Positions 7,804-17,673 of a stretch of 64,000 nucleotides of DNA are shown here, piece after piece (positions within the stretch are counted from its first letter, which is position 1; the number at the start of each line of letters is the position of its first letter). Origin of the DNA: Deltaproteobacteria bacterium (GTDB lineage Bacteria > Desulfobacterota > DSM-4660 > Desulfatiglandales > HGW-15). The stretch is taken from positions 1 to 64,000 of the forward strand of contig JAGVAP010000072.1 of the NCBI GenBank assembly GCA_020060215.1, given 5' to 3'. The notes beneath the pieces are model-generated. The model saw only the letters and a list, made by a program, of their open reading frames with translations. It was not told where the DNA came from and did not search any database. A program made the position numbers and the translations under genes.

Positions 7804-8474
7804 GGCAAATACCCCAAAATGGTTTCTCCTGCCTTCACCTTCTGACCCTTTCCGACCACGACCTGGACATCAGGGGGGAGATAGACATCCAGCCTGGATC
7901 CGAAACGGATCAGCCCGAAACGCTGTCCTGTCTTCACCTCATCGCCTTCCGCGACCCAGCACGCGATACGCCTGGCGATCAGTCCCGCGATCTGGACGAA
8001 CACGATGCGTCTGCCTCTGGTCTGCATGGCGATCCTGTTGTTCTCATTCAATGCAGAGGCCTTGTCCAGATTGGCGGAAAAGAACCGGCCCGGGTTATAG
8101 ACGACCTCCGAGATCCTTCCGCTTGCCGGGATCCGGTTGACATGCACATTGAATACGGACATGAAGATACTGAGCTTGGTGCCGGCCCCTCCGAGGGGGT
8201 TCTCACCTCCCCTCAATTCTTGAATGCTCAGGACTTTCCCGTCGGCCGGGGCCACGAGCACGTTCTCCGGAAAGAGGCCCCCGCGCTCCGGGTCCCTGAA
8301 AAAATAGATGGTGAACAGGGTGAGGCCGCCCATGACCGCTGCCGGTATGTCGAAATCGAGCAGGGCGAAAAGGATCGTGATGCCGGCCCCGATCCCGATG
8401 AAGGGCAGACCCTCGCGTGCGATCTTCAGGCGGTTATGGACCCTCTTCCTCGCTTTTTCAGAACTACTCCTCAT
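7800..8474 (-). CDS. psd: Phosphatidylserine decarboxylase proenzyme (short form)
   Basis: A 224-residue protein of the short PSD-A type. It has an N-terminal membrane segment (about residues 25-60), the conserved FMSVFNVHVNR block and, near the C-terminus, FGSRLD, where the Gly-Ser bond is the site of self-cleavage that creates the pyruvoyl cofactor. It decarboxylates phosphatidylserine to phosphatidylethanolamine at the inner membrane. It is the first gene of its operon and has a promoter at 8550-8577. Confidence 0.94.
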   Translation of the reverse strand: MRSSSEKARKRVHNRLKIAREGLPFIGIGAGITILFALLDFDIPAAVMGGLTLFTIYFFRDPERGGLFPENVLVAPADGKVLSIQELRGGENPLGGAGTKLSIFMSVFNVHVNRIPASGRISEVVYNPGRFFSANLDKASALNENNRIAMQTRGRRIVFVQIAGLIARRIACWVAEGDEVKTGQRFGLIRFGSRLDVYLPPDVQVVVGKGQKVKAGETILGYLP

Positions 8475-8549
8475 CGATCAGAATACCTATGCAAAAAGTC
8501 CGCCGTTCCCTCCCCGGCGGCAAGTATATGATAGTCCAAAATTGTTGAA

Positions 8550-8577
8550 ATGATAATGGACTGAATAATTTTGTCAA
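8550..8577 (-). promoter_or_regulatory. Sigma70-type promoter of the psd-pssA-rsmD-coaD operon
   Basis: On the minus strand TTGACA (8572-8577) and TATCAT (8550-8555) are 16 bases apart. This is the best conserved promoter in the left half of the window and would start transcription about 70 bases before psd. Confidence 0.75.
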
Positions 8578-8589
8578 TCGAAACAGGAA

Positions 8590-8789
8590 AAGGACGCTCG
8601 ATCCTCGATGCTCGATGCTCGCCACGGTATGTGAGTCAAGGGATGTTTAAGCGTGGGGGGGGGGGAGGGCCGGGTACCTAACACTCGAGTGTCGCGTCCT
8701 CGGAGCTGACCTCATCGCTGCATTTCTCACCCCGTTTGAAATGACAGAACTGCGTCGCCGGCATCGAGCATCCGGGATCGAGCATCCGG
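8590..8789. repeat. Repeat-rich intergenic segment with GATGCTCGATGCTCG units and an 11-G run
   Basis: Between psd and tsaB, CTCGATGCTCG-type units near 8600-8622 recur in inverted form (CGAGCATCC) near 8764-8790. A run of 11 G lies at 8655-8665. No gene or RNA was recognised in 8578-8789. Confidence 0.5.
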
Positions 8790-9470
8790 CTACGGATTCG
8801 GACCGATCTCCGGCGGCCTGAAGTAGCTGGGCACGTAGCTGTCCAGGTCCTCCCATTCCCCATCCCTGAACCGCCTGAGGCCTATCTCACCGACGGGCCC
8901 TGCCTTGGGTGACCAGAAGGAGATCGGCGCCGGCAACGCATCCTTCCCCATCGATTTCACGACGGCCGGTGCCTGGGAATCGTAGTCGTCGCCGACGAAG
9001 ACAGCCTTTCCCCTGGTGAACGCCGGCAGTTCAGCCACCTTGAGACAGGAATCTCCCGCCATCCTGGCCATCCCTCCCTCCCGGCGGCTCTGAAATAGGG
9101 CCGTGAACACCTCCCCCTTTCGTGCACCGATGAGGGGGCAGACCGGGAAGGCCGTGTGGCAGAGCTGGGAAGCCAATGCCTCCAGGCTCGATACCGAGAT
9201 CAGCGGGACCTCAAGCGCCTGACACAACCCTTTGGCCATGGAGACGCCTACCCGCAGGCCCGTGAAGCTCCCCGGACCGCCCGCCACTGCAACCGCCTTT
9301 GCCTTTCTCAAATCCGACCCGCTCTGAGAGAGCAGCCAGTCCATGGCGGGGAACAGCGGGCGCGAACCCCTCGGCCCTGCAACCAGGGAGTATTCGCCGA
9401 TCAGTGCCCCGCTCTCCTTCACCAGGGCGATGCTGAACCGGAGAGAAGAGGTGTTGATCGCCAGGATCAC
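8790..9470 (-). CDS. tsaB: tRNA threonylcarbamoyladenosine biosynthesis protein TsaB
   Basis: A protein of about 226 residues with the ASKHA fold, beginning MILAINTSSLRFSIAL and containing the diagnostic GGPGSFTGLRVG motif. TsaB is the partner of TsaD and TsaE in making the t6A modification at position 37 of ANN-decoding tRNAs. I prefer the GTG at 9470, which overlaps the rseP stop (GTGA) and fits the family start; a GTG at 9482 is also in frame. It is the last gene of the long minus-strand cluster. Confidence 0.9.
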   Translation of the reverse strand: MILAINTSSLRFSIALVKESGALIGEYSLVAGPRGSRPLFPAMDWLLSQSGSDLRKAKAVAVAGGPGSFTGLRVGVSMAKGLCQALEVPLISVSSLEALASQLCHTAFPVCPLIGARKGEVFTALFQSRREGGMARMAGDSCLKVAELPAFTRGKAVFVGDDYDSQAPAVVKSMGKDALPAPISFWSPKAGPVGEIGLRRFRDGEWEDLDSYVPSYFRPPEIGPNP

Positions 9471-10588
9471 CCGGACCCCCACTGAAACAGCCTCTCGAAG
9501 AGCTTCGACACCGCCTCGATCCTCGAGAGATCGTTGATGGTGACGACGACGATGAGCACTGCCAGCAGGAAGAGCCCCACCTTCTGGGCGAGGTCCCTCT
9601 TCTTAAGGCTGATCGGCCTGCGCGCAACCAGCTCGATGAGCAGGAACAGAATGAGACCGCCGTCCAGGATCGGAATCGGCAGCAGGTTCAGGATCCCGAG
9701 GTTGATGCTGATGATGGCAAGGAGCGGGACCAGGTAGCTGAAGCTCTCCTGTGCGACCTGACCGGTGAGCTGGCCGATCATGATGGGTCCCCCCAGGGTC
9801 TTGATCGATACAATCCCCTGCAGGAGTTTTACGATGGTCATGAAGGTCAGCTTGATCACGTCCCAGGTCCTGACGGTGCCTTCAACGAAGGAACTCACCA
9901 GGCCCAGTTCGACCTTCCGGTAATCTCCTGAGGCCACGATCCCGATGAGGGCCGACCGCACATCCTCCCCGAAGATGTTCTTCTCCGTCGCCGTCTCCGG
10001 CGTCAGGACCACGTCCAGCGTCCGGTCTCCGCGCCTGATGTTCAGGGTGACCGGCCGGCCCTCATACTGCTGCACGATGCCCTTGATCTCGGGCCAGCTC
10101 TCGATCGGATGTCCCTGGACGGACACGATCCTGTCCCCTTTCATGAGGCCCGCCTCTTCTGCAGGGGAGTCGGGGCGTACCTGCCCTATCTCGGGGGTCA
10201 TGACGTAGTTGCCCGAGAAAAGGAAAATACCGCAGAACAGCACCCAGGCCAGGATCAGGTTGAAGGCCGGTCCTGCGGCCACGATGGCGATGCGCTTCAG
10301 GACATGCTGCTTGTTGAACGCCCGATCCGCATCGGCCTGGGAAACGGGCTCCGCCTCCTCCGGATCTTCTCCCAGCAGCTTTACATACCCGCCGAGAGGG
10401 ATGGTGGAGATCAGGTACTCCGTCTCCCCGATCTTCCTCCCGACCAGCTTGTAGCCGAAGCCGAGGGAGAATTTCTCCACCTTCACCCCGAAGTACTTGG
10501 CTACGAGGAAATGTCCCAGCTCATGGAAAAAGATCAGGACCCCCAGGACAATGAGAAAAGGCAAGATGTAGTAAAGAAAAAAAGTCAT
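9467..10588 (-). CDS. rseP: Site-2 intramembrane metalloprotease RseP
   Basis: A 373-residue membrane protease with the zinc-binding HELGH motif near residues 22-26 in the first membrane segment, a periplasmic PDZ domain (about residues 120-200) and the NLLPIPILDGG motif near residues 300-312 that supplies the third metal ligand. The family performs site-2 cleavage of anti-sigma factors and clears signal peptides. It sits directly downstream of dxr, the usual neighbour, separated by 110 bases. Confidence 0.94.
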   Translation of the reverse strand: MTFFLYYILPFLIVLGVLIFFHELGHFLVAKYFGVKVEKFSLGFGYKLVGRKIGETEYLISTIPLGGYVKLLGEDPEEAEPVSQADADRAFNKQHVLKRIAIVAAGPAFNLILAWVLFCGIFLFSGNYVMTPEIGQVRPDSPAEEAGLMKGDRIVSVQGHPIESWPEIKGIVQQYEGRPVTLNIRRGDRTLDVVLTPETATEKNIFGEDVRSALIGIVASGDYRKVELGLVSSFVEGTVRTWDVIKLTFMTIVKLLQGIVSIKTLGGPIMIGQLTGQVAQESFSYLVPLLAIISINLGILNLLPIPILDGGLILFLLIELVARRPISLKKRDLAQKVGLFLLAVLIVVVTINDLSRIEAVSKLFERLFQWGSG

Positions 10589-10698
10589 CCTCTACCTCTC
10601 AATGAATTTAAAGAAAGATAATCCTTTGCAAAACAAATACAACCGAGATGAAGGGGAAGGGCAGATTAAGACCCTGGACCTTGCGGCCCCTGGAAGCC

Positions 10699-11868
10699 TC
10701 ACCCCTGCCGCCCCATTTTCTCACCCGCGGCCAGCGCTGTTCTCTTTGCCCAACCGTCCGCCTCCATGACGGCGTCCATGCTGTCGATCGGGTGGACGGA
10801 ATGGGCCTCCATCACCTTCTCGACCAGGACCGGGATCTGCAAGAATCCTATGCGGCGGTTGAGGAAGAGATCCACCGCTGTCTCATTGGCCCCGTTCAGC
10901 ACGGCCGGCATGCTGCCGCCGATCTTCGCGGCCCGGAAGGCGAGATCGAGGCACCGGAATCTGGAGAGATCCGGTCTGCTGAAGGAGAGCGTGCCGATCT
11001 CCTCCAGCCGCAAGGGTGCAAGGGGGGTCTCGAGATGTCGCGGGAAGGAAAGGGCGTAGGCAATTGGCGTCAGCATATCGGGAACGCCCATCTGGGCGAT
11101 AATGGATCCGTCTTTGTACTCCACCATGGAGTGTACGACCGACTGGGGATGGATGAGGATGCTGATCTGATCGATCCTGAGATCGAAGAGCCACCTGGCC
11201 TCGATCGCCTCCAGCCCCTTGTTCATGAGGGTGGCCGAGTCGATGGTGATCTTCCTTCCCATCTGCCAGTTGGGATGCTTCAGCGCCGATTCAGGGGTCG
11301 CCGTGGCCATCTCCTCCAGGGACACTTCTCTGAACGGGCCGCCCGATGCGGTGATGATGACGCGCCTGAGATCCTCCCTCGGGTGACCGAGAAGGGACTG
11401 GAAGATTGCGTTGTGCTCGCTGTCGACCGGCAGGATGGTAACCCCCTTCGCCCTTGCCCGCTCCATGACCAGGGACCCTGCCATGACCAGGGTTTCCTTG
11501 TTGGCGAGGGCAATCCGCTTCCCCGCCTCGACCGCTGCGTAGGTCGGAACGAACCCCGCGGAACCCGCCATGGCCGAAACGACGGTGTCCGGTTCGTCCC
11601 ATTGGGCCAACCTCCTGTATCCTTCAAGACCGACGTGGACTTCGGGCTTATGATCGCCGCTGAGTTGACGCGAAAAGGCATCGGCGCCCTCCCTGTCCAG
11701 GAGGGCCACCGCTTTCGGTCGAAACCGCATGACCTGACCCAGCAGGAGGTCTATGTTCTTCCCGGCAGCCAGCCCCACCGCCATGTACTCCTCGGGCCGC
11801 GACGCAATGACCTTGAGCACATTCAGGCCGATGGAACCTGTCGAGCCCAGAACCAGGATCTTTTTCAT
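10699..11868 (-). CDS. dxr: 1-deoxy-D-xylulose 5-phosphate reductoisomerase
   Basis: A 389-residue NADPH-dependent enzyme of the MEP isoprenoid pathway. It begins MKKILVLGSTGSIGLNVLKV, the family-specific nucleotide-binding start, and contains PVDSEHNAIFQ and the ASGGPFRE substrate-loop block. The frame stays open upstream to 11994, but that part lies inside the preceding gene; the ATG at 11868 is one base past the epimerase stop codon. It supplies precursors that UppS, encoded in the same cluster, turns into undecaprenyl diphosphate. Confidence 0.95.
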   Translation of the reverse strand: MKKILVLGSTGSIGLNVLKVIASRPEEYMAVGLAAGKNIDLLLGQVMRFRPKAVALLDREGADAFSRQLSGDHKPEVHVGLEGYRRLAQWDEPDTVVSAMAGSAGFVPTYAAVEAGKRIALANKETLVMAGSLVMERARAKGVTILPVDSEHNAIFQSLLGHPREDLRRVIITASGGPFREVSLEEMATATPESALKHPNWQMGRKITIDSATLMNKGLEAIEARWLFDLRIDQISILIHPQSVVHSMVEYKDGSIIAQMGVPDMLTPIAYALSFPRHLETPLAPLRLEEIGTLSFSRPDLSRFRCLDLAFRAAKIGGSMPAVLNGANETAVDLFLNRRIGFLQIPVLVEKVMEAHSVHPIDSMDAVMEADGWAKRTALAAGEKMGRQG

Positions 11869-11869
11869 C

Positions 11870-12826
11870 TCACGAGAGATCCTCCTTGAAATACCGGATG
11901 GTCCTCTCCAACCCCTCCTCCAAGCCGATGGTGGGCCCCCAGCCCAGCTTCTCCTTGGCAAGGCCGATGTCCGGCTTTCGCCTCTTTGGATCATCCGTGA
12001 CCGAGGGGAGGAACTGAAGCTTGGACTTGGACCCCGTAAGCCGGATCGTCAACTCGGCCAGTTCGAGGATGGAGTTTTCAACGGGATTGCCGAGGTTGAC
12101 CGGTCCGATCAGGTCGTCCGGACCGTTCATCATCTTGAGGAACCCTTCGATCATGTCGTCTACGAAGCAGAAGGATCGGGTCTGGTGGCCGCTCCCGTAA
12201 ATGGGAATAGGCTCGTTCCGGATGCAGCGCAGGACGAAGTTGCTGACCACGCGGCCGTCATTTGGATGCATCCGGGGTCCGTAGGTATTGAAGATCCGAA
12301 CCACCCGGATGTTGACCCCGTTCTGTCGATGGTAGTCGAAGAAGAGCGTCTCGGCGCAGCGTTTGCCTTCGTCGTAGCAGGCCCTCAGACCGATCGGGTT
12401 CACATGGCCCCAATAGGTCTCGTCCTGGGGGTGGACCTTCGGATCCCCGTATACCTCGCTCGTGGAGGCCTGCAGGATCCTGGCCTTCACCCTCTTCGCA
12501 AGCCCGAGCATGTTGATCGCCCCCATGACGTTGGTCTTGGTCGTCTTCACGGGGTTGTACTGGTAATGGATGGGTGAAGCGGGGCACGCGAGATTGTAGA
12601 TCTGATCGACCTCCAGGAAGATCGGGTTCACGATATCGTGCCGGATGACCTCCAGGCGATGATGATCGAGAAGGTGATAGATGTTCTTCTTCTGGCCCGT
12701 GAAGTAGTTGTCCAGGCAGACCACTTCATGTCCTTCCCTCAGCAGCCTCTCGCAAAGGTGGGATCCCAGAAAACCGGCTCCGCCCGTGACCAGCACCCTC
12801 GCTCTCGAACTGAGGTTTACCGCCAT
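11870..12826 (-). CDS. NAD-dependent UDP-glucuronate decarboxylase (UDP-xylose synthase) family protein
   Basis: A 318-residue extended [13 protein letters not shown] (residues 14-23) binds [12 protein letters not shown] lies at 121-129 and the catalytic Tyr151-x3-Lys155 is in YDEGKR. The central blocks ([40 protein letters not shown]) are those of UDP-glucuronate decarboxylases, which make UDP-xylose for surface glycans. Other UDP-sugar epimerases share the fold, so the substrate is likely rather than proven. Its position between cdsA and dxr is unusual, since those two are commonly adjacent. Confidence 0.85.
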   Translation of the reverse strand: MAVNLSSRARVLVTGGAGFLGSHLCERLLREGHEVVCLDNYFTGQKKNIYHLLDHHRLEVIRHDIVNPIFLEVDQIYNLACPASPIHYQYNPVKTTKTNVMGAINMLGLAKRVKARILQASTSEVYGDPKVHPQDETYWGHVNPIGLRACYDEGKRCAETLFFDYHRQNGVNIRVVRIFNTYGPRMHPNDGRVVSNFVLRCIRNEPIPIYGSGHQTRSFCFVDDMIEGFLKMMNGPDDLIGPVNLGNPVENSILELAELTIRLTGSKSKLQFLPSVTDDPKRRKPDIGLAKEKLGWGPTIGLEEGLERTIRYFKEDLS

Positions 12827-12844
12827 CGACCTCCTCCTTTCCCT

Positions 12845-13648
12845 TCAGGGCAGCGCCCAGGTCAAATAGATGAACAGCACGGGTATGGCAAAGAGGTGTG
12901 CGTCGATCCTGTCCAGTACCCCGCCGTGTCCGGGCAGCAAGCCCCCCGAGTCCTTCACTCCATGGTTGCGTTTGAACATCGATTCGGCCAGGTCCCCGAG
13001 CTGGCCGGACACCGACAGCGCGCCGGCGAGCAATGCCATCCCCAGGTCGAAGGGATGAATGGTGGAGAACCGGCTCCAGACCAAGGCCGCCAGGATGCTT
13101 GCCAGGAATCCCCCGACGGCCCCTTCCCAGGTCTTTCCCGGGCTCACCGTCGGATGAAGCTTGTGCCTTCCCAGCGTCCGCCCCGCATAGAATGCACCCG
13201 TGTCGCTTGCAAAGACGACGACCAGGAGGAGGAATATCCACATCTTCCCCCGGGGGAAGCGGTCGATGATCATGAGCATCGCCAAGGGGAGCGCGACATA
13301 GAGCGGGCCCAGTGCGGCTTTGGCAAGGAGATCCGTGGACCGCCGTCCCTCACTGCGATAGGTGCACATGAGATAGGTCATCGGAACAGCCGCCCAGAGA
13401 AAAACGACCACGGGGAGGAGAAAGAGCTCCCCCGCCGATATGCACAAGAACAGGAGAAAGGTGGTACCGTACGCCGACCAGCGGAGGGACCGGGTCGATT
13501 CCCGGGCACAGATACGAAAGAACTCGACCAGTCCCTGCAGTGCGATCAGGAACAGGAGTATATGGAAGAGACGTCTTGGGCCGAATCCGATCACATAGAT
13601 CAGAAGGGGAGTTGCGATGATGCCGGTCAGCCACCTCTTGAGATGCAT
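12845..13648 (-). CDS. cdsA: Phosphatidate cytidylyltransferase
   Basis: A 267-residue polytopic membrane protein with the C-terminal signature DTGAFYAGRTLGRHKLHP followed by SPGKTWEG, typical of CDP-diglyceride synthase. It makes CDP-diacylglycerol from phosphatidate and CTP, feeding PssA, which is encoded 5 kb away. About seven to eight hydrophobic segments are visible. It lies downstream of uppS after a 230-base gap that carries short repeats. Confidence 0.94.
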   Translation of the reverse strand: MHLKRWLTGIIATPLLIYVIGFGPRRLFHILLFLIALQGLVEFFRICARESTRSLRWSAYGTTFLLFLCISAGELFLLPVVVFLWAAVPMTYLMCTYRSEGRRSTDLLAKAALGPLYVALPLAMLMIIDRFPRGKMWIFLLLVVVFASDTGAFYAGRTLGRHKLHPTVSPGKTWEGAVGGFLASILAALVWSRFSTIHPFDLGMALLAGALSVSGQLGDLAESMFKRNHGVKDSGGLLPGHGGVLDRIDAHLFAIPVLFIYLTWALP

Positions 13649-13654
13649 GGGTTC

Positions 13655-13688
13655 TCAGGTCCACAGGTCCGGGGTCTACAGGTCCGGC
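13655..13688. repeat. CAGGTCC-type short repeats in the uppS-cdsA gap
   Basis: CAGGTCC occurs at spaced intervals just upstream of cdsA. Related strings (GGTCCAGGGTC and its complement) recur at about 10668, 14620-14690 and 24683-24707. The remaining sequence to 13878 shows no gene; it includes a GATCGAAGGGGTATCGAAGGG string that reappears near 27690. Confidence 0.45.
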
Positions 13689-13878
13689 TTTTCCATCCGT
13701 TCACCGGTAGCTGCCCTGACGGATCGAAGGGGTATCGAAGGGTGAACACGACTCTTTACCGGAACATCATCATTGAGCGCCTGGATGCTTCTTGTGGTCG
13801 GTCGATCACGGTCAGGCCCCAGAGGCCCCCCGGGCCATGGGATCCTGAACTCGGCCTCCGGACCCTTAGACCCGGAAC

Positions 13879-14610
13879 CTATGTCCCGGCGGCGAGCTGC
13901 TCCCCCGTGGCTCCGTATCTTCTTTCCCTTCTCTGGTAGTCTTCCAGGGCTTTCAGATACTCTCCCTTTCTGAAATCGGGCCACTGGGTCTCGGTCACGT
14001 AGAACTCGGTGTATGCGATCTGCCAGAGGAGGAAATTGCTGACCCGGTTCTCCCCGCTCGTTCGGATAAGCAGGTCCGGATCGGGCATGCGCGGCACGTA
14101 GAGAGCGTCGGAGATTAGTTGCTCGTCGAGATCGGACGATCCGATTTCCCCCGCCTCTATCCTCTTGCCGATCCTTCTCAAGGCGTCGGTCAATTCCTGC
14201 CGGCCGCCGTAGCTGAGGGCCAGCGTCAGAAACAGATCCTTTCCGCCGGCGGTGCGATCGATGGTGTCCTGCAGAACCTCCCTTACATCCTGGGGAAGCT
14301 TGTGGATCCTGCCCATCGCGCGAAGGCTGATCCCGTTCTCCACCATCTCCGGAAGCTCGCCCTTGAGAAAGCGCTTCAGGAGTCTCATGAGGGCTTCGAT
14401 CTCGTATCGGGGCCTTTTCCAGTTCTCTTCGGAGAAGGCATACAGGGTAAGCCAGGGAATCCCCAGCTCCCTGGTGGTACGAACGATCTCTCGAACCGAT
14501 TCGGCCCCTTCCTCGTGGCCCCGAATGCGGTTCATGGCCTTCTTTTTCGCCCAGCGGCCATTCCCATCCATGATGATGGCCACGTGTGTGGGTAATTTCA
14601 AGGGATCCAT
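13879..14610 (-). CDS. uppS: Undecaprenyl diphosphate synthase
   Basis: A 243-residue cis-prenyltransferase that makes the C55 lipid carrier for peptidoglycan and LPS. It has the catalytic start HVAIIMDGNGRWA (residues 9-21), the FSEENWKRP block, the LALSYGGRQEL block and the C-terminal PDLLIRTSGE motif. The ATG at 14610 was chosen to match the family start; the frame is open to 14643. It lies in the frr-uppS-cdsA order common in bacteria. Confidence 0.95.
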   Translation of the reverse strand: MDPLKLPTHVAIIMDGNGRWAKKKAMNRIRGHEEGAESVREIVRTTRELGIPWLTLYAFSEENWKRPRYEIEALMRLLKRFLKGELPEMVENGISLRAMGRIHKLPQDVREVLQDTIDRTAGGKDLFLTLALSYGGRQELTDALRRIGKRIEAGEIGSSDLDEQLISDALYVPRMPDPDLLIRTSGENRVSNFLLWQIAYTEFYVTETQWPDFRKGEYLKALEDYQRRERRYGATGEQLAAGT

Positions 14611-14689
14611 ACCTGGGTAGAGGTCCCGAGGTCCGGCGTCCAAAGGTCCAGGGTCTTTGATTTGACCCTGGAACCTGGACCTTGCGACC

Positions 14690-15247
14690 TTAGAACTCCA
14701 ATATCTCCTTCTCCTTCTCGGCGCTTACTTCATCCACCTTCTTGATGAACTCGTCCGTGATCTTCTGGACCTCTTCCTGGCACTTGAAGAACTCGTCTTC
14801 AGAGATCTCCTTCTCGTTCTTCAGCTCCTTGAACAGCTCGTTCGCCTCGCGCCGCTGGTTTCGAATGGCAATCTTGCTCTCCTCACCCATTTTTTTCGCG
14901 AGCTTTGCGAGCTCCTTCCTCCGCTCTTCTGTGAGCGGCGGGATGGGGATCCGGATGATCTTCCCGTCGTTCATCGGAGTAAGACCCAGCTCCGACTTCA
15001 AAATGCTCTTTTCGATCTCCCCGATGATGGACTGATCCCATGGTTTGACCGTGATCAGCCGGCTCTCCGGTGTGGAGAGGGATGCCACCTGATCGATCGG
15101 CATCTGGGTGTCGTAGCAATGGACCTTGATCCCATCCAGCAAGGCCGTCGAAGCCCTTCCCGTCCTTATCCTCATGAAGTCCTTCCTGAGCGCCTGGATC
15201 GTCTTTCCCATCTTTTCGCGGCATTCCGCCAGGATCTCGTCTTTCAT
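14690..15247 (-). CDS. frr: Ribosome recycling factor
   Basis: A 185-residue protein of the standard RRF length, with the conserved [16 protein letters not shown] segment near residues 26-41, [12 protein letters not shown] near 109-120 and a charged helical C-terminus. Together with EF-G it splits post-termination ribosomes. It follows pyrH by three bases, so the two are co-transcribed. Confidence 0.97.
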   Translation of the reverse strand: MKDEILAECREKMGKTIQALRKDFMRIRTGRASTALLDGIKVHCYDTQMPIDQVASLSTPESRLITVKPWDQSIIGEIEKSILKSELGLTPMNDGKIIRIPIPPLTEERRKELAKLAKKMGEESKIAIRNQRREANELFKELKNEKEISEDEFFKCQEEVQKITDEFIKKVDEVSAEKEKEILEF

Positions 15248-15250
15248 CCC

Positions 15251-15982
15251 CTATTCCCCTGAAATAAGAGTACCGACACTCTCTCCAAGAACCACCTTCC
15301 GTATGCTTCCCGTCTTCTTGAGGTTGAATACGATAATGGGCAGGTTTTGCCCCATGGCAAGGGCCACGGCCGTCATGTCCATGACCCGCAACTCTCGTTT
15401 CAGCATCTCCTGGTAAGTGAGTCTTTGAAAGGGCTCGGGCACGGACGAACCCGTCTTCTCCGGATCCTCCGCGTACACGCCGTCCACCTTGGTGGCCTTC
15501 AGGAGCACCTCCGCCCCCATTTCCATGGCCCTCAGGGCGGCGGCGGTATCCGTGCTGAAGTAAGGGCTCCCTGTGCCTGCCCCGAAGATGACGATCCTTT
15601 TTTCCTTCAGGTGATTGAGGGCCTTGCCCCGGACATAGGGCTCGCTGATCTTGGTCATGTCGATGGCGGACATGACCCGGGCCTCGCCCCCCAGGCTGTT
15701 CAGGACCTCCCCGAGGGCGATGGCGTTGATGACCGTGGCGAGCATTCCCATCTGATCCGCAGGAACCCTCGTGAGGCCGTATTCCGTGGCACGCAGCCCC
15801 CTGAAGATGTTTCCGCCACCGATCACAACGCCCGTTTCAACACCCAGTCTATGGACTTCAAGGAGTTCGGAGGCCACCCTCTTGAGGACGGCCGGGTCGA
15901 TGCCGAACCCCTCTTCTCCCACCAGGGCCTCGCCGCTCAGCTTGAGCAGGACCCTCCGGTAACGGACCTGGCTATTGGCCAT
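15251..15982 (-). CDS. pyrH: Uridylate kinase
   Basis: A 243-residue UMP kinase of the amino acid kinase fold, with the N-terminal [11 protein letters not shown], the GGGNIFRG glycine-rich loop and the [17 protein letters not shown] block. It phosphorylates UMP to UDP. The start at 15982 overlaps the end of tsf by 11 bases. It belongs to the conserved tsf-pyrH-frr series. Confidence 0.96.
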   Translation of the reverse strand: MANSQVRYRRVLLKLSGEALVGEEGFGIDPAVLKRVASELLEVHRLGVETGVVIGGGNIFRGLRATEYGLTRVPADQMGMLATVINAIALGEVLNSLGGEARVMSAIDMTKISEPYVRGKALNHLKEKRIVIFGAGTGSPYFSTDTAAALRAMEMGAEVLLKATKVDGVYAEDPEKTGSSVPEPFQRLTYQEMLKRELRVMDMTAVALAMGQNLPIIVFNLKKTGSIRKVVLGESVGTLISGE

Positions 15983-16577
15983 CCGGCTCTCCCAGCTGGT
16001 AGCGAACAAATCTCCTGACAACGATGTTCTCGCCGGTCTTGGCCATCATCTCATTGACCAGGTCCTGCACCGTGATGTCGGGGTTCTTGACAAAGGGCTG
16101 TTCGAGCAGGCAGACATCGGAGTAGAACTTCTTCATCTTCCCCTCGACGATCTTCTCGAGGACCTTTTCCGGTTTCCCGGACTCCCTTGCCTGCGTCAGG
16201 TAGATCTCCTTCTCCTTTTCCACGACAGCAGGGGGAACCCCTTCCCTGTCCACGGAAAGGGGGCTGGTCGCCGCGATCTGCATCGCGATATTCCTGACGA
16301 ATTCGGTAAAATCAGGGGTCTTTCCGGTGAAGTCCGTCTCCGAGTTCACCTCGACCAGCACACCGATCTTTCCGCCCCCATGGATGTAGGCCTGAACCTG
16401 CCCCTCGGATGTGGCTCTTCCGCCCCTCTTCTGGGCCGTGGCGATCCCCTTCTTGCGGAGATACTCGATGGCCTGCTCCATCTGTCCCTTGGATTCCATA
16501 AGGGCCTTCTTGCAGTCCATCATCCCGACGCCCGTCTTCTCCCTCAATTCCTTTACCAACGCTGCGCTGATTTCCAA
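15972..16577 (-). CDS. tsf: Elongation factor Ts
   Basis: A 201-residue short-form EF-Ts. The N-terminal UBA-like domain carries the signature [16 protein letters not shown] (residues 11-26), followed by a single dimerisation-type core with VEVNSETDF. It recycles EF-Tu by GDP exchange. The single-core length is usual in many non-gamma Proteobacteria and is not a truncation. Four bases separate it from rpsB. Confidence 0.96.
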   Translation of the reverse strand: MEISAALVKELREKTGVGMMDCKKALMESKGQMEQAIEYLRKKGIATAQKRGGRATSEGQVQAYIHGGGKIGVLVEVNSETDFTGKTPDFTEFVRNIAMQIAATSPLSVDREGVPPAVVEKEKEIYLTQARESGKPEKVLEKIVEGKMKKFYSDVCLLEQPFVKNPDITVQDLVNEMMAKTGENIVVRRFVRYQLGEPDGQ

Positions 16578-16581
16578 TGTA

Positions 16582-17427
16582 CTACTCCTCCGATCTGTTT
16601 TCTTCTAGAGCTGCTTCGTCCCTCTTGGGTACGATGATGATCTCCGGCCCCTTGGTCTCACCTTCCTGGGGACGTCCCGGCTCCGGCTTCTCAGTCTCCG
16701 GCTCCGGCTTGGCCTCCGCAGTCGCCCTCAGCCTCTCTTCGGCGAGGTTGTGGCCCTCGATGCAGGCATTGGCGATCTTGGAGCAGATGAGCCGGATCGC
16801 CCTGATCGCGTCATCGTTCCCGGGAATGATATAGTCGATCTCGTCGGGGTCGCAGTTGGTGTCCCCGATGGCCACGATCGGGATCTCCAGTTTCCTCGCC
16901 TCGCTGACCGCGATCGTCTCCTTCTTGGGATCCACGATGAAAACAGCCCCCGGAAGCTCGTCCATGTCCTTGATTCCACCAAGGTTCCGCTCCAGCTTCA
17001 CGAGCTCCTTCTCCATCATCAGGGCTTCTTTCTTGGTGTAGCGGTTGATGGTGCCGTCCGCCTTCATCGCCTCCAGATCCTTGAGCCGGCCGATGCTCTT
17101 TCGGATGGTCTGGAAGTTGGTGAGCGTGCCGCCCAGCCATCGGTTGACGACGTAAAACATGCCGCAGCGCTCGCTCTCCTCGACGATGGAATCATGGGCC
17201 TGCTTCTTGGTCCCGATAAAGAGCACGGAGTAGCCGTCGGCCACCGTACGCACCACGAAATCGTAGGCCACCGCGAACAGGCTCACGGTCTTCTGAAGAT
17301 CGACAATATGGATTCCATTGCGGGACCCGAAGATGTAGGGCTTCATCTTGGGGTTCCAACGCCTGGTCTGGTGCCCGAAATGGACTCCGGCCTCGAGCAA
17401 CTCCTTCATCGTGATCGATACTGGCAT
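16582..17427 (-). CDS. rpsB: 30S ribosomal protein S2
   Basis: A 281-residue S2 protein with a typical start ([30 protein letters not shown]) split across its first 35 residues, plus [13 protein letters not shown] and [10 protein letters not shown]. The last 50 residues form an extended Glu/Pro/Lys-rich tail. A strong AAGGAGG precedes the ATG at 17427. It is the first gene of the long minus-strand cluster, with a leader of about 210 bases and a promoter at 17645-17673. Confidence 0.97.
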   Translation of the reverse strand: MPVSITMKELLEAGVHFGHQTRRWNPKMKPYIFGSRNGIHIVDLQKTVSLFAVAYDFVVRTVADGYSVLFIGTKKQAHDSIVEESERCGMFYVVNRWLGGTLTNFQTIRKSIGRLKDLEAMKADGTINRYTKKEALMMEKELVKLERNLGGIKDMDELPGAVFIVDPKKETIAVSEARKLEIPIVAIGDTNCDPDEIDYIIPGNDDAIRAIRLICSKIANACIEGHNLAEERLRATAEAKPEPETEKPEPGRPQEGETKGPEIIIVPKRDEAALEENRSEE

Positions 17428-17601
17428 TCATTCCTCCTTTGTTCTGGAGGCCTGAAGCCGCCCTCCGCAGACCGCAATGAAGCCGTCCGGGAGCAGGCGC
17501 CTTCGGCCCTCGGTTTCTCCTCCGCCCGGCGTGTTCCATAGATTTTTTATGGCACCGGGGTCTTGTCCGGGCGTGCGGATTTGTGGTTTAAAGCTGTTAA
17601 G

Positions 17602-17614
17602 GCCACCAGGTGGC
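17602..17614. promoter_or_regulatory. Perfect palindrome in the rpsB leader
   Basis: GCCACCAGGTGGC is a 13-base palindrome about 30 bases downstream of the predicted rpsB promoter. It could be an operator or the tip of a leader-RNA stem for S2 autoregulation; neither is shown. Confidence 0.35.
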
Positions 17615-17644
17615 TCAACCCAAGTCAATGAAATCAAATTTTCA

Positions 17645-17673
17645 TTTATAACCCCTGAGACTTCGTTTTTCAA
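17645..17673 (-). promoter_or_regulatory. Sigma70-type promoter of the rpsB operon
   Basis: On the minus strand TTGAAA (17668-17673) and TATAAA (17645-17650) are separated by 17 bases. It gives a 5' leader of about 210 bases. The 17428-17949 gap otherwise contains only this leader and the divergent promoter at 17879-17907. Confidence 0.7.
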
